From Simonsiella sp051414845 (GTDB taxonomy: Bacteria; Pseudomonadota; Gammaproteobacteria; Burkholderiales; Neisseriaceae), in assembly GCA_051414845.1 (NCBI GenBank), contig CP183313.1, positions 124,001 to 188,000 of the forward strand: 64,000 nucleotides of DNA, in the 5' to 3' direction. The notes below the pieces were generated by a model. That model was not told where the DNA came from and made no database searches. It worked only from the letters and a program-made list of their open reading frames with translations. Within the stretch, counting starts at the first letter, position 1. Each line of letters begins with the position of its first letter. Both the position numbers and the translations under genes were made by a program. Below are positions 35,952-44,897 of the stretch, piece after piece.

Positions 35952-37028
35952 ATGAAACCATCATTATTAGACAAATTACAAAATCTCGCGCACCGTTTGG
36001 AAGAAGTAACGGCTTTGCTTGGCTCGCCCGAAGCAACAGCCAATATGGACACTTATCGCAAATTAAATCAAGAACATGCGGAACTGACACCGATTGTTCA
36101 AACGTATCACGCCTACACGCAAGCGCAGTCGGATTTGCTGGACGCGCAGGAAATGTTGTCCGACCCTGAAATGAAAGATTTTGCGGAAGAAGAACAGCAG
36201 GCTGCCAAAGAAAAAATTGAAACCCTTGACTTTGAATTACAAAAATTGTTGTTACCCAAAGATGCGGACGATGACAAAAACATTTTCATTGAAATTCGCG
36301 CAGGTACGGGCGGCGATGAAGCCGCTTTGTTTGCAGGGGATTTGTTGCGCATGTATTCGCGTTATGCGGAGCGCAATCGTTGGCAGGTGGAAATTGTGTC
36401 GGCAAACGAGAGCGATTTGGGCGGCTATAAGGAAGTGATTGTGCGGTTGGTGGGCTTGGGTGCATACAGTAAGTTGAAATTTGAAAGCGGCGGACACCGC
36501 GTCCAGCGCGTGCCAGCGACCGAAAGTCAGGGGCGCATTCACACGTCCGCTTGCACGGTTGCCGTGATGCCCGAAGCGGATGAATTGGAGGAAATCCAGT
36601 TAAACGCCAATGATTTACGCATTGACACCTTCCGCGCATCGGGCGCAGGTGGTCAGCACATCAACAAAACGGATTCCGCCGTTCGCATCACGCATTTGCC
36701 GACAGGTTTGGTGGTGGAATGCCAAGACGGTCGCAGCCAACACGCCAACAAAGCGCAAGCGATGAAAGTGCTGGCGGCGCGTTTGAACGATATGCAAAAA
36801 CGCGAGGCGCAAGCTAAAGAAGCCGCCGAACGCAAATCCTTGATTGGTAGCGGCGATAGAAGCGAACGCATTCGCACCTACAATTATCCGCAAGGGCGCG
36901 TGACCGACCATCGCATTAATTTGACTTTGCACAAGCTGGATTTTGTGATGGACGGCGATATGGAGGAAATTACGAGTGCATTAATCGCGGAACATCAGGC
37001 GGAATTGTTGGCGACGATGGGAGATTGA
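35952..37028 (+). CDS. prfA: Peptide chain release factor 1
   Basis: Ends translation at UAA and UAG. The ATG at 35952 gives MKPSLLDKLQNL and 358 residues, the usual RF1 length; an upstream in-frame start would read through a DUS. The tripeptide codon-recognition region lies near 185, and the GGQ motif is in SGAGGQHINKTDSAVRITH near 230. A TATAAT lies at 35824-35829, shortly after a DUS. prmC, often downstream, is not next to it. Confidence 0.97.
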   Translation: MKPSLLDKLQNLAHRLEEVTALLGSPEATANMDTYRKLNQEHAELTPIVQTYHAYTQAQSDLLDAQEMLSDPEMKDFAEEEQQAAKEKIETLDFELQKLLLPKDADDDKNIFIEIRAGTGGDEAALFAGDLLRMYSRYAERNRWQVEIVSANESDLGGYKEVIVRLVGLGAYSKLKFESGGHRVQRVPATESQGRIHTSACTVAVMPEADELEEIQLNANDLRIDTFRASGAGGQHINKTDSAVRITHLPTGLVVECQDGRSQHANKAQAMKVLAARLNDMQKREAQAKEAAERKSLIGSGDRSERIRTYNYPQGRVTDHRINLTLHKLDFVMDGDMEEITSALIAEHQAELLATMGD

Positions 37029-37075
37029 GCGTAGGTTTGGGTCTCGACCCCAACGATTTTCAGGCTGCCTGAAAT

Positions 37076-37477
37076 ATGAGAAAAATCATTCTGTTATTTG
37101 CATTGATAAATGCGCTGCTGGGCTATTACTTGCACCAACAACCGCCTGCCTTGCCGCTGTTTCAGGCAGCCGATGGTAATTGGGTTTATCCACAATCTTC
37201 GGGCAGCGATGATGTACATTTGTTGGCAATCGCGTTGCAAGGTTTTGTTTTTGCTACGTTTGTGACGATATTTTCGCGCAAAATGGCGGTAATGGCTTAT
37301 GGTTTGAATGTGTTGTTTTTGTGGCTAATGTGGTTTTTTGTGGAATTGGACGGCAGTTTGTGGGCAGCGGCAAGGTTGGGCTTTTTTATGCCCTTATTGG
37401 CGGTGGTGTGGGTGAGTGTGTCTGTGGTGGGAATTGGATTTGTTTGGCTTCGAGAAACTTGGTTTCAGGCAGCCTGA
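37076..37477 (+). CDS. Small membrane protein of unknown function, C-terminus encoded by a DUS
   Basis: 133 residues with four hydrophobic segments (about 3-18, 50-65, 72-90 and 102-125). The start codon is two bases behind a DUS and has no clear ribosome site. The stop codon is the TGA within another DUS, so the protein ends FQAA. The family is not recognised. It lies between prfA and the racemase gene on the same strand. Confidence 0.6.
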   Translation: MRKIILLFALINALLGYYLHQQPPALPLFQAADGNWVYPQSSGSDDVHLLAIALQGFVFATFVTIFSRKMAVMAYGLNVLFLWLMWFFVELDGSLWAAARLGFFMPLLAVVWVSVSVVGIGFVWLRETWFQAA

Positions 37478-37526
37478 AATGAAATTTTGTGAAGTTAAAA
37501 TTAGCAAGGTAACAAAAGGTTAAAAC

Positions 37527-38231
37527 ATGAACACATTAGGCATTATCGGCGGTATGTCGCCCGAGAGTACGGCGGTGTATTACACGCAAATCAATCGTTT
37601 GGTCAATCAGCGTTTGGGTGGTAATCACAGCGCGCCGCTTTTGTTACATAGCGTTGAATTTGAAGAGATTGTGCGTTGCCAGAAAAGCGGCGATTGGGAC
37701 AAGGCGGGCGAGATTTTGGCGGATTCGGCGCGCGTGTTGCAGCAGGCTGGGGCGCAAGCAATGGTGTTGGCAACCAATACCATGCACAAAGTCGCTGCGC
37801 CGATTGCGGCGGCGGTGGATGTGCCGTTTTTGCATATTTTAGATGGCGTAGCAGCGGCGATTTTGGCGCGTGGTATGAATACGGTGGGCTTGCTGGGTAC
37901 GCGTTTTACCATGCAAGATACGTTTTATCGTGAGGGTTTGGCGGCGCGTGGTGTGCAAGCGATTGTGCCTGATGAAGCGGCGCAGATGGAAATTCATCGG
38001 ATTATTTTTGATGAGTTGTGCGTGGGCAAATTTCCTGCCGCCAGCCGCGATTTTTATTTGCACACGATGAACGATTTGGCGGCAAAAGGCGCGCAGGGCA
38101 TGATTTTGGGTTGCACGGAAATTGGTTTGTTGGTGCAACAAAGTGATACGACTTTGCCGCTGTTTGATACGACGGAAATTCATGTGAAGATGGTGGTGGA
38201 TTTTATTTTGCAAGACTTTCAGGCTGCCTGA
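37527..38231 (+). CDS. Aspartate/glutamate racemase family protein (YgeA-like)
   Basis: 234 residues. The protein aligns by eye with E. coli YgeA: GIIGGMSPESTAVYYTQINR at the start, LLHSVEFEEI, LATNTMHKVA near 80-90 and ILGCTEIGLL near 190. Two-thiol racemases have Cys at the first site; here it is Thr, as in YgeA, leaving one catalytic Cys in GCTEI. The ribosome site is AAGGT. The gene ends in a DUS and the last residues FQAA plus stop come from it. Confidence 0.85.
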   Translation: MNTLGIIGGMSPESTAVYYTQINRLVNQRLGGNHSAPLLLHSVEFEEIVRCQKSGDWDKAGEILADSARVLQQAGAQAMVLATNTMHKVAAPIAAAVDVPFLHILDGVAAAILARGMNTVGLLGTRFTMQDTFYREGLAARGVQAIVPDEAAQMEIHRIIFDELCVGKFPAASRDFYLHTMNDLAAKGAQGMILGCTEIGLLVQQSDTTLPLFDTTEIHVKMVVDFILQDFQAA

Positions 38232-38260
38232 AAGTAAAAGATTGATATAAAAAGGTTTCA

Positions 38261-38307
38261 GGCTGCCATCGGTCAAAATCTTTGATTTTGGCAACCGATG
38301 TGCGCTT
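38261..38307. repeat. 47-bp repeat, left copy flanking map
   Basis: Inverted relative to 39167-39213, with about 40 of 47 positions alike by eye. Core AATCAAAGATTTTGAC (on the minus strand here) and outer ATCGGT/ACCGAT can form a hairpin. DUS fragments adjoin. Confidence 0.65.
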
Positions 38308-38351
38308 AGTGTAGCTGTTGCCTGAAACACAATACGACAAGGAAACCAAAA

Positions 38352-39128
38352 ATGGCAGTGATTATTCACACTCCAGAAGAACAAGAAAAAATGCGCGAGC
38401 TGGGTCGCTTGGTGGCGGAAGCCTTGGATTATATTGGCGATTTTATTAAACCAGGGATTACGACCAATGAAATTGACAAGCTGGTTTATGACTATCATGT
38501 GAATGTGCAAGGCGGTTATCCTGCGCCTTTAAATTATGGCAATCCGCCGTATCCTAAGTCTTGCTGTACGTCGGTCAATCATGTGATTTGCCATGGCATT
38601 CCTGATGATAAGCCTTTGAAAGAAGGCGATATTATCAATGTGGATTTAACGATTAAAAAAGACGGTTTTCACGGCGATTCAAGTCGTATGTTTGCCGTAG
38701 GCAAAATTTCGCCGCAGGCGCAACGCTTGATTGATTACACGCACGAAGCAATGATGGCGGGCATTGCGGCAGTCAAACCAGGTGCAACACTGGGCGATAT
38801 TGGCTATGCGTGTCAGCAAGTGGCTGAAAATGCAGGATATTCTGTGGTGCAGGAATTTTGTGGACATGGCATTGGGCGTGAGTTTCATTGCGAGCCGCAA
38901 ATTTTGCATTACGGTAAAAAAGGCACAGGCATGGTGTTGAAACCGGGCATGATTTTCACGATTGAGCCGATGATTAACCAAGGCAAACGCCATTTGAAAA
39001 TTTTGGGCGATGGCTGGACGGTGGTCACCAAAGACCGCAGTTTGTCGGCGCAATGGGAACATGAAGTGCTGGTAACAGAAACAGGTTGCGAAATTTTGAC
39101 GATTTCACCGCGTACGGGACAGCCTTGA
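38352..39128 (+). CDS. map: Methionine aminopeptidase, type I
   Basis: Removes the initiator Met from new proteins using a dinuclear metal site. The 258-residue protein has the metal ligands in INVDLTIKKDGFHGDSSRMF minus ends (two Asp), CGHGIGREFHCEPQI (His), FTIEPMIN (Glu) and QWEHEVLVTE (Glu). Length is normal. The 47-bp inverted repeats stand on both sides of the gene. Confidence 0.97.
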   Translation: MAVIIHTPEEQEKMRELGRLVAEALDYIGDFIKPGITTNEIDKLVYDYHVNVQGGYPAPLNYGNPPYPKSCCTSVNHVICHGIPDDKPLKEGDIINVDLTIKKDGFHGDSSRMFAVGKISPQAQRLIDYTHEAMMAGIAAVKPGATLGDIGYACQQVAENAGYSVVQEFCGHGIGREFHCEPQILHYGKKGTGMVLKPGMIFTIEPMINQGKRHLKILGDGWTVVTKDRSLSAQWEHEVLVTETGCEILTISPRTGQP

Positions 39129-39166
39129 TGTTTCAGGCTGCCTGAAAATTGCAGGCAGTATTTGAT

Positions 39167-39213
39167 TAGCGTATATCGGTTAGCAGAATCAAAGATTTTG
39201 ACTGATGGCAGCC
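39167..39213. repeat. 47-bp repeat, right copy flanking map
   Basis: TAGCGTATATCGGTTAGCAG followed by the AATCAAAGATTTTGAC core and GATGGCAGCC. It is the inverted partner of 38261-38307. Confidence 0.65.
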
Positions 39214-39250
39214 TGAAAAATATAAGTAATTAATTAAGAAAGAAAAAAGC

Positions 39251-40282
39251 ATGAGCGAACACACGCCCTTTACTCTTCAAGAAATCGCCCAAACATGGGA
39301 AAACCGTGAGCGTATGCGCAAGGCGGTGGAAACGTTTAATCACGCAATGGAAACACAAGATTATGATTTAGCAAGAGAAGTTGCCGAATTTGTCTTGGGC
39401 GATGAAGAGCCAAACGCGGATTTTGGCGCAGGTTTTCAGTTGCACTGTTTGCGTTGGCTAACCAATCATTACCGCGTTCGTTTTGCTGAAAGCGAAGACG
39501 ACAGCGCACAAGAGCGCGTGGCGATGGAAGGCTTGATGTCCGCTTTGTGGAAACACAAATGGATTATGTCCAAATTGCCATGGGACATTGGCATGACGCG
39601 CGAGGAAATCGCCGAAGCCAACGACTATATGCGCGAAATTTACAGCGATTATGAATTTAGCCAAGAAGCCGTAGAAAAAACCTTGACTGAACAAAGCATT
39701 AGCATGGGCGATGCCGAAGCCGCGCGCGCGCATTTTGCTGTGTGGCAAGATTTGGAAGCGGACGATGGCGGCGATTGCCCCGCTTGTGTGCAAGATACAT
39801 TGGTGCGCTATTATCATTTTATCGGCGATTACGAACGCGCGCTGGATTGCGCCGCACCGATTTTGTCGGGCGATTTGACTTGTGGCGAAGTGCCACATGT
39901 AACTTATGAATACATTGTCGGCAGCCTGTACCGCTTGGGACGACACGACGAAGCACGCGCCATGTTAGAACAAGCAATTGATTTGATTACGCAATCCAGC
40001 GAAGAAAACATCCGTTTGTTGCCGATGTTGATTTTCTATCAAACGCAATTGGGTCTGAAACAAGAAGCGTCGGAATTATTGGACGAATATGGTGACGCAA
40101 TTGTGAACTTTGGTGCAAATAACCGATTGTATTATTTAGAATATTTGATTTGTGTCGCGCCATTTAATGACGAGGCCTTGACCGCTGCGCAAGAAGTTGC
40201 GCAACAATTTGACGAACGCAATGGCAATACCTATCACCAAGATGTGTTGTCATTGATGTTTGGCTCGGTTACGGTGCATTGA
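39251..40282 (+). CDS. TPR-like helical protein of unknown function
   Basis: 343 residues, without a signal peptide, so probably cytoplasmic. It is acidic and helical; several TPR-like pairs can be seen (RYYHFIGDYERALDCAAPIL near 190, YRLGRHDEARAMLEQAIDLI near 225, QLGLKQEASELLDEYGDAIV near 265). The family is not recognised by name. It stands alone between map and the copper receptor gene. The start follows AAGAAAGAAAAAAGC. Confidence 0.7.
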   Translation: MSEHTPFTLQEIAQTWENRERMRKAVETFNHAMETQDYDLAREVAEFVLGDEEPNADFGAGFQLHCLRWLTNHYRVRFAESEDDSAQERVAMEGLMSALWKHKWIMSKLPWDIGMTREEIAEANDYMREIYSDYEFSQEAVEKTLTEQSISMGDAEAARAHFAVWQDLEADDGGDCPACVQDTLVRYYHFIGDYERALDCAAPILSGDLTCGEVPHVTYEYIVGSLYRLGRHDEARAMLEQAIDLITQSSEENIRLLPMLIFYQTQLGLKQEASELLDEYGDAIVNFGANNRLYYLEYLICVAPFNDEALTAAQEVAQQFDERNGNTYHQDVLSLMFGSVTVH

Positions 40283-40352
40283 GTTTCAGGCAGCCTGAAA
40301 ATTATGGCTGCCTGAAATTTAATCATGAATTTAAAATGGCTGTAAATTCGCA

Positions 40353-42284
40353 TTAAAACTGCACTTGCGCGCGCAACCAAATTTGTCGTCCAGGTTCATT
40401 AACACGAGTGGTTTGTATGCCAGCACTGGCATTGCCTGCTTTATTCACAAATTCGGCATAGGTTTTGTTGAAAACATTGTCCACGCCCGCTTGAATAATG
40501 GCATTTTTATGAATACGCCAGCCTGCATTGAGTGACAGCACACCAAAACCAGCAGATGAACCAATATCTTGTCCAATAATATTGCCTTGACCTTGGGCAA
40601 AGCGATGTTGTTTGCTAACTACACGCCATAATGCACCTGCACTCAATTTGCCATTGTCCCAATTAAGTGATGTTTTCCATTCTAGCGGCGGCGTTTGAGC
40701 TAGTGGTAATTTGTCGGTAATATTTTTGCCTCGTGTATAAGATAAGCTGCTGCCAATAATCCAATTGGGCGCGAAACCATAAGTTAATTCGGCTTCACCA
40801 CCGATGCGGCTGGCTTTGATATTGCGCGCACCTACTTGATTGTCTACCAAAATGAAATGATTGATGCGACTGCCAAATAATGATACCGATGCTTGCCATT
40901 TATCATTTTGCCAAATCGCGCCTGCGTCTAATTGGTTGTTGCGTTCAGGCAGCAAATCTTCACTTCGATTGCGTTCCCAAAAATCGGGCGCACGTTCAGC
41001 AGAGCCAAAACCTGCATAATATTTCGTGGTGCCTACTTTTTGTTCCAAACGAAAAAATCCAGAATCTAAACGATATGTTTGTTTGCGAGCAGGGTCTTTC
41101 ATGGGGTAGGGGTCATAAATGGCTTTAATGTGGTCCTGACGATAGCCTACAATCCAATTTTGGTTTTCCGTATGCGACCAATTGGCTTCGGCGAATGCGC
41201 CCCAATGTTTAAAATTTTGGTTTGGTGTATAGCTTTTTTCAGCATAATTTTTTCCACTACGCGATGAATGTTTATCACGCATGTAGTCTATGCCTGTTTG
41301 CAATTCAATGTTTTTAAAGTCAAATGTGGTTTTTAGTTGAGCCGTATTGGTTTCTCGCTTAGGATTGCTGGCGCGCTCCATGCCTGCCTTAGCAGAGCGC
41401 ATGCTGTAATTATCCATAACATGGTCAATTTTACTTTCACCATAACGAATTTCCGCTTCAGTAAACCAGTCATTGATATGACGATGAGTACCATGAATAT
41501 TCCATGCATCACGGTCAAATTGGCTGCCATCCATCATCCTATCAGAATAAGCCGCTTTTGCACGACTGCGTTCATATGTGGCTGCTAACAAAGTATTGGT
41601 GGTAGGTGTCAAGCCAAGTTGTAGCATTTGGCTATTGCGTTCAAAATTCGAATGCGTTTTATTGCTATCACCATCTTTGTAATCATCAGATTTATTGTAA
41701 GTCGCATTGATGCGTGCATAACCCAATTTGTCTCCCACCGTTGCATCTGCCATCACATCATGTCGCCCAAAGCTACCTATGGTATAAGCCGCATCAATGT
41801 GCATATTTTTTTCATCAAGTTTCGGCTTTTTGCGCGCAAAACGCACTGCCCCAGCAACCAAGCCCATGCCTTGTGTTACGGTTTGTGGACCTTTGGTAAC
41901 GATAACGCGGTCATAAGCATTGGGGAATATATAAGCGGTTGGTGGATCCATTCGTCCGCTACAACCACCATAAATAAACTGGTCATCTGCTTGAATAGAT
42001 AAACGAGAACCACCTAAACCGCGAAATAAAGGGTCGCCAGATGTCCCACCTTTGCGAATCACGCTCATATTAGGTACAGACAATAGCAAACCTGAGCCAT
42101 CATTTGCGGGTAAAGGTTGAATAGCAGTTTTGGTTTTAAATTGAACAATATTTGCGCGCTTTTGTGGTGCAGCAGTTACCACCACAGGTTCTAATTCTTG
42201 CACCGCATCATTGGAATTAGGTGTTGCCCATGCAGCGTTAATGCTTGCAATTAAGGGTAATATTTGTAAAATTTTGTTTTTCAT
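40353..42284 (-). CDS. TonB-dependent copper receptor (OprC/NosA type)
   Basis: Outer-membrane copper importer powered by TonB. The start is taken at 42284 (643 residues) because a signal peptide begins there (MKNKILQILPLIASINAAWA); the open frame extends further upstream without sense. A TonB box (EPVVVTA, 32-38) and a plug domain follow. YGGCSGRMDPPTAY places C108-x3-M112 as in OprC, where this CxxxM pair binds copper. The C-terminus ends in an aromatic QVQF, as is usual for barrels. OprC/NosA receptors were tied to N2O reductase in Pseudomonas stutzeri. An FNR-type box lies upstream. Confidence 0.9.
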   Translation of the reverse strand: MKNKILQILPLIASINAAWATPNSNDAVQELEPVVVTAAPQKRANIVQFKTKTAIQPLPANDGSGLLLSVPNMSVIRKGGTSGDPLFRGLGGSRLSIQADDQFIYGGCSGRMDPPTAYIFPNAYDRVIVTKGPQTVTQGMGLVAGAVRFARKKPKLDEKNMHIDAAYTIGSFGRHDVMADATVGDKLGYARINATYNKSDDYKDGDSNKTHSNFERNSQMLQLGLTPTTNTLLAATYERSRAKAAYSDRMMDGSQFDRDAWNIHGTHRHINDWFTEAEIRYGESKIDHVMDNYSMRSAKAGMERASNPKRETNTAQLKTTFDFKNIELQTGIDYMRDKHSSRSGKNYAEKSYTPNQNFKHWGAFAEANWSHTENQNWIVGYRQDHIKAIYDPYPMKDPARKQTYRLDSGFFRLEQKVGTTKYYAGFGSAERAPDFWERNRSEDLLPERNNQLDAGAIWQNDKWQASVSLFGSRINHFILVDNQVGARNIKASRIGGEAELTYGFAPNWIIGSSLSYTRGKNITDKLPLAQTPPLEWKTSLNWDNGKLSAGALWRVVSKQHRFAQGQGNIIGQDIGSSAGFGVLSLNAGWRIHKNAIIQAGVDNVFNKTYAEFVNKAGNASAGIQTTRVNEPGRQIWLRAQVQF

Positions 42285-42345
42285 TTTCGGTCCATGTATT
42301 TCTCTTTGTTGAGTGAGACATTTATTCGTTAGAATATAACACTGC

Positions 42346-42351
42346 ATTATA
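42346..42351 (-). promoter_or_regulatory. Probable -10 box of the copper receptor gene
   Basis: TATAAT on the minus strand, about 62 bp ahead of the start codon. It would put the FNR-type box about 52 bases upstream of the transcription start, not at the common -41.5, so either the spacing differs or another start is used. Confidence 0.5.
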
Positions 42352-42384
42352 GCCAAATGACAATGTAATAATTTGTTAATTTTT

Positions 42385-42398
42385 TTGATGTAAATCAA
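42385..42398. promoter_or_regulatory. FNR/ANR-type binding site
   Basis: TTGATGTAAATCAA, an exact match to TTGAT-N4-ATCAA. It lies 100 bp upstream of the copper receptor start codon and in the 420-bp gap to der. FNR activates genes when oxygen is low, which fits a receptor serving N2O respiration. Confidence 0.75.
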
Positions 42399-42419
42399 GT
42401 AATAATTAATGACCTTAAT

Positions 42420-42704
42420 TAAAATCAGGGTTTGTATTCAACCAAGATTGATTACGTGCTGAATACTTCAATGCAAAACACTTTTTATGCTAATTTCCCA
42501 GCAAAAAGGCAGCCTGAAAAAGCAGCCTGAAAACGAAATTTCTGATAGAATAGCGCGTCAATTAAAGTATATTTTTCAGGCAGCCTAAAATACCATTTTC
42601 AGGCTGCCTGAAAATTTACTGCGTTCTTAATTTGTAAAAATGTATTAACATTGTACATGAGAATGTACCTGCTCACAGTTTAACTGTTTGAAACAGAAAG
42701 AAAA
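42420..42704. other. Remainder of the copper receptor/der gap
   Basis: It holds a GTATTCA/TGAATAC inverted pair (42435-42467), two tandem DUS near 42510-42530 and an inverted DUS pair near 42575-42615. der should be transcribed from here; TAGAAT near 42547 is a possible -10 but the -35 is not clear. No ORF is convincing. Confidence 0.5.
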
Positions 42705-44177
42705 ATGATGAAACCAACCATCGCCCTAGTCGGCAGACCCAATGTGGGAAAATCCACCTTATTCAACCGCTTAACGCGCACTAAAGACGCGCTTGTTCAC
42801 GATTTACCAGGCTTGACGCGTGACCGCCATTATGGGCACGGGCGCGTGGGCAGTAAACCATATCTTGTTGTCGATACAGGCGGTTTTGAGCCTGTGGTGG
42901 ACAGCGGCATTTTGCACGAAATGGCGAAACAAACGCTGCAAGCGGTGGACGAAGCCGATGCGGTTGTGTTCCTTGTGGATGCGCGTACAGGCTTGACGCC
43001 GCAGGATAAAATTATCGCCGACCGTTTGCGCCAATCGCCGCGTCCTGTGTTTTTGGCGGTGAACAAAGGCGAAGGCGGTAATCGCAATGTGTTGGCAGCA
43101 GAATTTTTTGAATTGGCGTTGGGCGAGCCGTATGTGATTTCGGGCGCGCACGGCGATGGCGTGTATTATCTCATTGAAGATATTCTGGAAAAATTCCCCG
43201 ATGCACAAGATGAGCAGCCTGAAAATCAGCATCCGACTTTTGCGATTATCGGTCGCCCGAATGTGGGCAAATCCACGCTGGTAAACGCGATTTTAGGGGA
43301 AGAGCGCGTGATTGCGTTTGACATGGCTGGCACGACACGCGACAGTATTCACATTGATTTTGAACGTGAAAACAAACCGTTCACGATTATTGACACGGCT
43401 GGCGTTCGCAGACGCGGCAAGGTGGACGAGGCGGTGGAAAAATTCTCTGTAATCAAAGCCATGCAAGCGATTGAAGCAGCGAATGTGGCGGTTTTGGTGT
43501 TGGACGCGCAGCAGGATATTGCCGACCAAGATGCGACGATTGCGGGTTTTGCGCTGGAAGCGGGGCGTGCGCTGGTGATTGCGGTAAACAAGTGGGACGG
43601 CATTTCGGAAGAACGTCGCAATGATGTGAAACGGGATATTGCGCGTAAATTGTATTTCCTTGATTTTGCTAAATTTCACTACATTTCCGCGCTGAAAGAA
43701 AAGGGCATTGACGGTTTGTTTGACAGCATTCAGGCAGCCTATGATGCGGCGTTTATCAAGATGCCAACGCCAAAAATCACGCGCGTGTTGCAAAGCGCGG
43801 TGGAACGCCAACAGCCGCCACGCGTTGGTTTGGTGCGCCCGAAAATGCGTTACGCGCACCAAGGCGGCAGCAATCCGCCTGTGATTGTGATTCACGGCAA
43901 TTCGCTGCACGCGATTGGCGACAGTTATACGCGCTATTTAACGCAGACTTTTCGCAAAGCATTCAATTTGCAGGGAACACCGCTGCGCATTCAATATAAT
44001 GTGAGCGAAAATCCGTATGAAGAAACGGCGAAGGATGTGAAAAACAAGCCATTGCGCCGTGTGAGTTTGAGTAATCGCATTGCGAAACGCGAAGGGCGCA
44101 AAGATGAAAAAGCGCGTAATAGCGGCGGTAAGGTGAAGAAACGTCAGGTGAGCAGCAAGAAATCGCATCAAAAATAA
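42705..44177 (+). CDS. der: GTPase Der (EngA), ribosome assembly
   Basis: 490 residues with two GTPase domains and a KH-like C-terminal domain. Domain 1 has GRPNVGKSTLFNRLT near residue 9, DTGGF and NKGE; domain 2 has GRPNVGKSTLVNAILGEER near 183, DTAGV and NKWD near 295. It helps 50S subunit maturation. A Lys/Arg-rich tail (about 465-490) is usual in beta-proteobacteria. A DUS hairpin (44184-44204) lies behind it. Confidence 0.97.
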   Translation: MMKPTIALVGRPNVGKSTLFNRLTRTKDALVHDLPGLTRDRHYGHGRVGSKPYLVVDTGGFEPVVDSGILHEMAKQTLQAVDEADAVVFLVDARTGLTPQDKIIADRLRQSPRPVFLAVNKGEGGNRNVLAAEFFELALGEPYVISGAHGDGVYYLIEDILEKFPDAQDEQPENQHPTFAIIGRPNVGKSTLVNAILGEERVIAFDMAGTTRDSIHIDFERENKPFTIIDTAGVRRRGKVDEAVEKFSVIKAMQAIEAANVAVLVLDAQQDIADQDATIAGFALEAGRALVIAVNKWDGISEERRNDVKRDIARKLYFLDFAKFHYISALKEKGIDGLFDSIQAAYDAAFIKMPTPKITRVLQSAVERQQPPRVGLVRPKMRYAHQGGSNPPVIVIHGNSLHAIGDSYTRYLTQTFRKAFNLQGTPLRIQYNVSENPYEETAKDVKNKPLRRVSLSNRIAKREGRKDEKARNSGGKVKKRQVSSKKSHQK

Positions 44178-44183
44178 TCAAGT

Positions 44184-44204
44184 GCTTTCAGGTTGCCTGA
44201 AAGC
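44184..44204 (+). terminator. DUS-variant hairpin behind der
   Basis: GCTTTCAGG and CCTGAAAGC form a stem around TTG. The core AGGTTGCCTGAA differs from the standard DUS but keeps the symmetry. No T run follows, so its strength as a terminator is unsure. Confidence 0.4.
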
Positions 44205-44331
44205 ATAGAAATGTAAAAATACTCGTTGTGCGTACGATTTTTGTATCCCATTGACAATGGCGTACAATCTTTTCAGGCTGCCTGCAAGTCAATTTATGGT
44301 AGCTAAAACTGTTTAATAGAAAGGAAATAAT

Positions 44332-44718
44332 ATGACTTTTGCTTTGTGGACATTATTGATTTTAATGTGTTTAAACTGGTTTTGTGCAGCGTATGCAAAG
44401 AAATTGTCGGGCTTTTCTTTAAAAGGCGATAATCATGACCCACGCGGTTTTTTGGCAAAAACAGAAGGCAAAGCGGCGCGTTTGAATGCGGCGCAGCAAA
44501 ATGGTTATGAAATTTTTGCGCCTTATGCGGCGGCGGTTTTGGTGGCGCATTACACGGGCAATGCGGCGGATGGAACGATGAATTTTTGGGCGACTGTATT
44601 TATCCTGTCGCGTTTGGCGTTTATTTGGTGTTATGCCAATGATAAGCCAACTTTGCGCTCTTATTGTTGGATTGTGGGTTTTGGCTGTATTGTAGCTTTG
44701 TTTATTGCTGCAGCTTGA
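44332..44718 (+). CDS. MAPEG family membrane protein
   Basis: 128 residues with four membrane segments (about 4-20, 58-75, 82-100 and 108-126). DPRGFLAKTEGKAARLNAAQQNGYE minus ends near 37-60 is the glutathione-binding loop of MAPEG proteins, which in eukaryotes make eicosanoids and in bacteria are of unknown role. A good ribosome site (GAAAGGAAA) precedes the ATG. Confidence 0.85.
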   Translation: MTFALWTLLILMCLNWFCAAYAKKLSGFSLKGDNHDPRGFLAKTEGKAARLNAAQQNGYEIFAPYAAAVLVAHYTGNAADGTMNFWATVFILSRLAFIWCYANDKPTLRSYCWIVGFGCIVALFIAAA

Positions 44719-44757
44719 GTTTTTTATCTTCAGGCTGCCTGAAAAGTCTAAAATTTA

Positions 44758-44845
44758 TAGGTTGGATACTGTTATTCGAAAATTTTCAAATCAAAACAAA
44801 GATTTGCTAAATGCAAAAAAATGTCGGATTCAAGAATCCGACCTA
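44758..44845. repeat. Small inverted-repeat element
   Basis: TAGGTTGGAT at 44758-44767 is inverted at 44836-44845, and GTCGGATTC/GAATCCGAC forms a second hairpin (44823-44842). The right side ends in GGTTTTGCAAAGGTTTCAGG and a DUS, like the other TTTTGCAAAG elements in this window. Confidence 0.5.
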
Positions 44846-44897
44846 CGTTTTGGTTTTGCAAAGGTTTCAGGCTGCCTGAAAATGTGAATGGTGTTTT

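Noticed and set aside
42285..42398. Upstream extension of the copper receptor reading frame
   Set aside because: It would cover the FNR-type box and the -10 box, and the signal peptide starts at 42284.
43293..43910. 205-codon open frame antisense to der
   Set aside because: Composition (His, Arg, Asn) is that of a shadow frame and der is complete on the other strand.
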